Shown: piece by piece, positions 62,054-64,000 of the stretch
How the letters are laid out: every line of letters starts with the position of its first letter
How positions within the stretch are numbered: the first letter of the stretch is position 1
IMG/VR virus record: IMGVR_UViG_3300036881_000016
Location: 1-64,000 of that record
From: a virus
DNA: 64,000 nucleotides
Reading direction: 5' to 3' (one strand)
Notes under the pieces: generated by a model
The model's database searches: none
What the model saw: only the letters and a program-made list of their open reading frames with translations
Told to the model about the DNA's origin: nothing
Translations under genes and position numbers: made by a program

Positions 62054-62547
62054 AAACCTATCAGTTCACTTAATGCAAGTTCAATTTGCAGCATTAGCAT
62101 TGCAGGAAGCTTTTCTTGCGCTAGGTATGCAATATATTGTTTGCTCTCCACACCTTTCTCCCCGATTGTGCGAGCGACCACGTATGCGAACTGTTTGTTA
62201 GTATATGATGTGCTATTGTGCCTCGAAGCCCACCCTAACAACGCCGCTACTGGAGGAGGTGTAGAACCAGGAGCGCGAGCAAATGGATTGGCGGGGACGG
62301 CCTCAATAGCCGTTGAATATTGTGCCATTGAACGCAGTTGTGCATCAAAGATCGCGGTCGGAGTCGCGGGTACTATATCTATCAATGACTTCGCGGCCCC
62401 GGTGTCAACCTTGATATCATCTTTGGCCATACCCTCAGCTTCTTCGAGGGCTATGTTGACGCCCGCTGCACAGCTCGCCGGAGCGATAGCTGCGAACGCT
62501 TCTAACGAGGCGATACAAGCTATGTCATCCACATAAACATCTGCCAT
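62050..62547 (-). CDS. Neck/tail-joining protein (HK97 gp10-like)
   Basis: 165 residues. An Ala-rich helical N-terminus (ALEAFAAIAPASCAAGVNIA-like), then DDIKVDTGAAKSLIDIVPAT, typical 'TGaL+.SI' of gp10-like neck proteins, and a long helical end. Precedes the tail terminator. Assigned by pattern and order. Confidence 0.6.
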   Translation of the reverse strand: MADVYVDDIACIASLEAFAAIAPASCAAGVNIALEEAEGMAKDDIKVDTGAAKSLIDIVPATPTAIFDAQLRSMAQYSTAIEAVPANPFARAPGSTPPPVAALLGWASRHNSTSYTNKQFAYVVARTIGEKGVESKQYIAYLAQEKLPAMLMLQIELALSELIGL

Positions 62548-62590
62548 TCTCTCTCTCCGTATCGTTCTTTCGTGATTTATACTTATTTAA

Positions 62591-63268
62591 TTAGCTCATA
62601 TCAAGAATTGGGTTGATGAATATACGCCCCCTGACTGCGACGAGTGTCGCCGGCTCTTGATATATATTTGATGGCAACATGGGTGACGGAAACGTAACTT
62701 GCGCCATGTGGTCCCAAAGTATCGGCGTCCCGTAAGATTTCGTAGCCGGAAGGATCGTGTCACCTGGAAGCAAGCTGAACATAAACATGCTGATAATCTT
62801 TGTCACAGCTGCGCCGTTGGCGGTGGTGTACTGGTTCTGCAACGGAGTAACCATCGTGATAGTAAAAGTTCCAGGATTTATCGTCGCTATTTGATTGACT
62901 TCACTCCCACTCGCGCTTGTGATATTCACGATGTCCCCAGGCGCGAAGTCGAGCGTGCGCCAGCCATCATTAGGGCGTGGGGCGAACCCGCTGACCTGAG
63001 CGACTTTGATACTTGGTTGACCGGCGTTTGCAGTAACCGTCACTAGACTGCTCGGCGCCGTATCCAACATTACGAGCATAGTTGAAGTATCTTTCTTGAT
63101 CTGGCTAATGCCATTAAAACTCGCCTTCCACGTTACCGAGCCGCCCGTTATATCTCGCGGCGTAACTCCATCCGGCATAACTGTATTGACAAAGACGTTC
63201 AGTGATGCTTGCTCATCCATATGAATGTCCACGATCATGCCAGTTGCAACGATTGATCCATTTGTCAT
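62591..63268 (-). CDS. Structural protein (Ig/beta-rich), head fibre or neck
   Basis: 225 residues, MTNGSIVATGMIVDIHMDEQ then beta-rich (VTWKASFNGISQIKKDTSTM; PGTFTITMVTPLQNQYTTA). No enzyme motif. Lies between the 63273 gene and the neck; probably a virion surface protein. Unknown family. Confidence 0.5.
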   Translation of the reverse strand: MTNGSIVATGMIVDIHMDEQASLNVFVNTVMPDGVTPRDITGGSVTWKASFNGISQIKKDTSTMLVMLDTAPSSLVTVTANAGQPSIKVAQVSGFAPRPNDGWRTLDFAPGDIVNITSASGSEVNQIATINPGTFTITMVTPLQNQYTTANGAAVTKIISMFMFSLLPGDTILPATKSYGTPILWDHMAQVTFPSPMLPSNIYQEPATLVAVRGRIFINPILDMS

Positions 63269-63272
63269 TATC

Positions 63273-63512
63273 TCACCCTAGAGTTATCGAGCTTTGTATT
63301 ACCCCTGTAAGCACGCAGGATGGCCACGCCATAAATTCAAACGGGATAACTACCGGGTCATCATTACCGTAGGCTACATCCCCTGATTCGTCAACGAAGC
63401 GACCTCCCCGTGATAACGCGAATAGTCCGAACTCAGTGGTAAAGAAGTTACCGTTGCGATACGCAGTTAGCCCTTCATCGGTTATTATCATTGAACGATC
63501 CGTGACATTCAC
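63273..63512 (-). CDS. Small virion protein
   Basis: 79 residues, MNVTDRSMIITDEGLTAYRN and onward, beta-rich. Overlaps the upstream gene by ATGA. Unknown. Confidence 0.5.
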   Translation of the reverse strand: MNVTDRSMIITDEGLTAYRNGNFFTTEFGLFALSRGGRFVDESGDVAYGNDDPVVIPFEFMAWPSCVLTGVIQSSITLG

Positions 63513-63850
63513 GCCTCTTCGAGGATCGCTATGCCTCTAAACAGGCCGCGTTTATAGCCGCCAATAACAAACTCTGCAATATGCGTGTATTCACCAGGAG
63601 CGAGGCCTACAGTTTCCCAACCTATTATTGTTATGACAATAGTCCCGTCGTCATTGATCTCTATGCCGCCATCTGCGCTAGTCTTTGTAACAACGTCGCC
63701 AGAGCCCCCCTGCAGACGCCATTGAACGATGCCATTCGCCAGCGTAGTCTCGATCGTCGCTTTGGTGCTATCTGTATAAATCGTTGCGCCTATTTGTTTA
63801 AACTCCCCTATGGTGATTGGCGGGTCTATAATATCCTGATACCTTAACAT
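63509..63850 (-). CDS. BppU-like N-terminal beta protein (putative)
   Basis: 113 residues. 'ITIGEFKQIGATIYTDSTKA', WRLQGGSGDVVTKTSADG, 'IEINDDGTIVITIIGWETVG' and LAPGEYTHIAEFVIGG match the strand order of phage BppU-type N-terminal Ig-like domains ('dG.i...i...dT..L.pG.Y.~e...'). Structural part of head-tail or baseplate complex. Confidence 0.5.
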   Translation of the reverse strand: MLRYQDIIDPPITIGEFKQIGATIYTDSTKATIETTLANGIVQWRLQGGSGDVVTKTSADGGIEINDDGTIVITIIGWETVGLAPGEYTHIAEFVIGGYKRGLFRGIAILEEA

Positions 63851-64000
63851 TACTCTAAATCTCCATCAAGGTCTGTTTGATCTAATGTAGAACCTTCGAG
63901 CCATAAAGGAAAACCAATAATCGCCCAAGAAATTTGCGTGGCAAGTTCAACATCTGGAACAACCCCCTGCACGATGTGCATGCTAATCAAAGGCGCGAGA
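63850..64000 (-). CDS. Partial CDS at the right edge
   Basis: The C-terminal ~49 residues of a protein ending TDLDGDLE, with stop abutting the next ATG (TAATG). Visible part: LAPLISMHIVQGVVPDVELA, then TQISWAIIGFPLWLEGSTLD. If the genome is circular, it could be the other end of the gene at 1-88; frames do not join exactly at 1/64000, so bases would be missing between. Unknown family. Confidence 0.5.
   Translation of the reverse strand, partial: LAPLISMHIVQGVVPDVELATQISWAIIGFPLWLEGSTLDQTDLDGDLE

Noticed and set aside
1-64000. CRISPR array, integrase or tRNA attachment site
   Set aside because: No regularly spaced direct repeats of 25-40 bp, no tyrosine or serine integrase motif and no tRNA gene were seen, so no evidence of integration.

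Overview
The window reads as most of the genome of a tailed, siphovirus-like dsDNA virus (Caudoviricetes) of an archaeon. The virion genes are those of an HK97-type tailed virus: terS, terL, portal, prohead protease, scaffold, capsid, head-tail connectors, tail tube, a frameshifted tail chaperone pair, tape measure, distal tail protein and fibres. The host is inferred to be archaeal from several features. AT-rich TATA-type promoters sit 25-40 bp before genes or operons, there is a small histone-fold protein, there are many tiny Cys-rich proteins, and one membrane protein (32889-33170) resembles a family I associate with Halobacteriota. Strong Shine-Dalgarno sequences (GGAGGTG) and a Ku gene would fit a methanogen or ANME-type euryarchaeon. 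This host assignment is an inference and was not tested by any search.

Layout. Bases 1-13,580 (minus strand) hold the packaging and head module, starting at terS (13,580) and running leftwards through ten small genes, an intein-containing terL, portal, protease, scaffold, decoration protein, major capsid protein and connectors. Bases 13,581-15,256 are a long non-coding divergent region with promoters, hairpins, a 7-bp iteron-like array and a possible structured RNA; this is the best candidate for an origin or control region. Bases 15,257-42,034 (plus strand) are the early/accessory region of about 70 mostly tiny, overlapping genes. It holds Ku, an AAA+ ATPase, a ParB-like protein, an OB-like protein, a histone-fold protein, a Hjc-like nuclease, many winged-helix and ribbon-helix-helix regulators, nine HNH-family genes and two secreted-type or wall-active proteins. 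Bases 42,122-64,000 (minus strand) hold the tail module, read from neck (64,000) to tape measure, distal tail protein, fibres and membrane/lysis-like genes. The head module runs off the left edge and the tail module enters from the right edge in the same direction, so the two probably join in a circular or circularly permuted genome slightly longer than the window.

Points that stand out. (1) A 16-bp palindrome, GTTTCC-N4-GGAAAC, occurs six times and only in intergenic gaps; it resembles bacterial parS, and the virus encodes a ParB-like protein next to two of the sites. (2) Six reading frames, several behind strong ribosome-binding sites, have ACG, AGG, CTG or ATC where the start codon should be. 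(3) The prohead protease polypeptide carries a uracil-DNA-glycosylase-like domain between two copies of another domain. (4) The distal tail protein has TIM-barrel-like, thioredoxin (CPPC) and DnaJ-type zinc-finger insertions. (5) The virus has Ku, a histone fold, and a papain-like protease fused to a lectin.

All functions are assigned from motifs read by eye. No database search was run.
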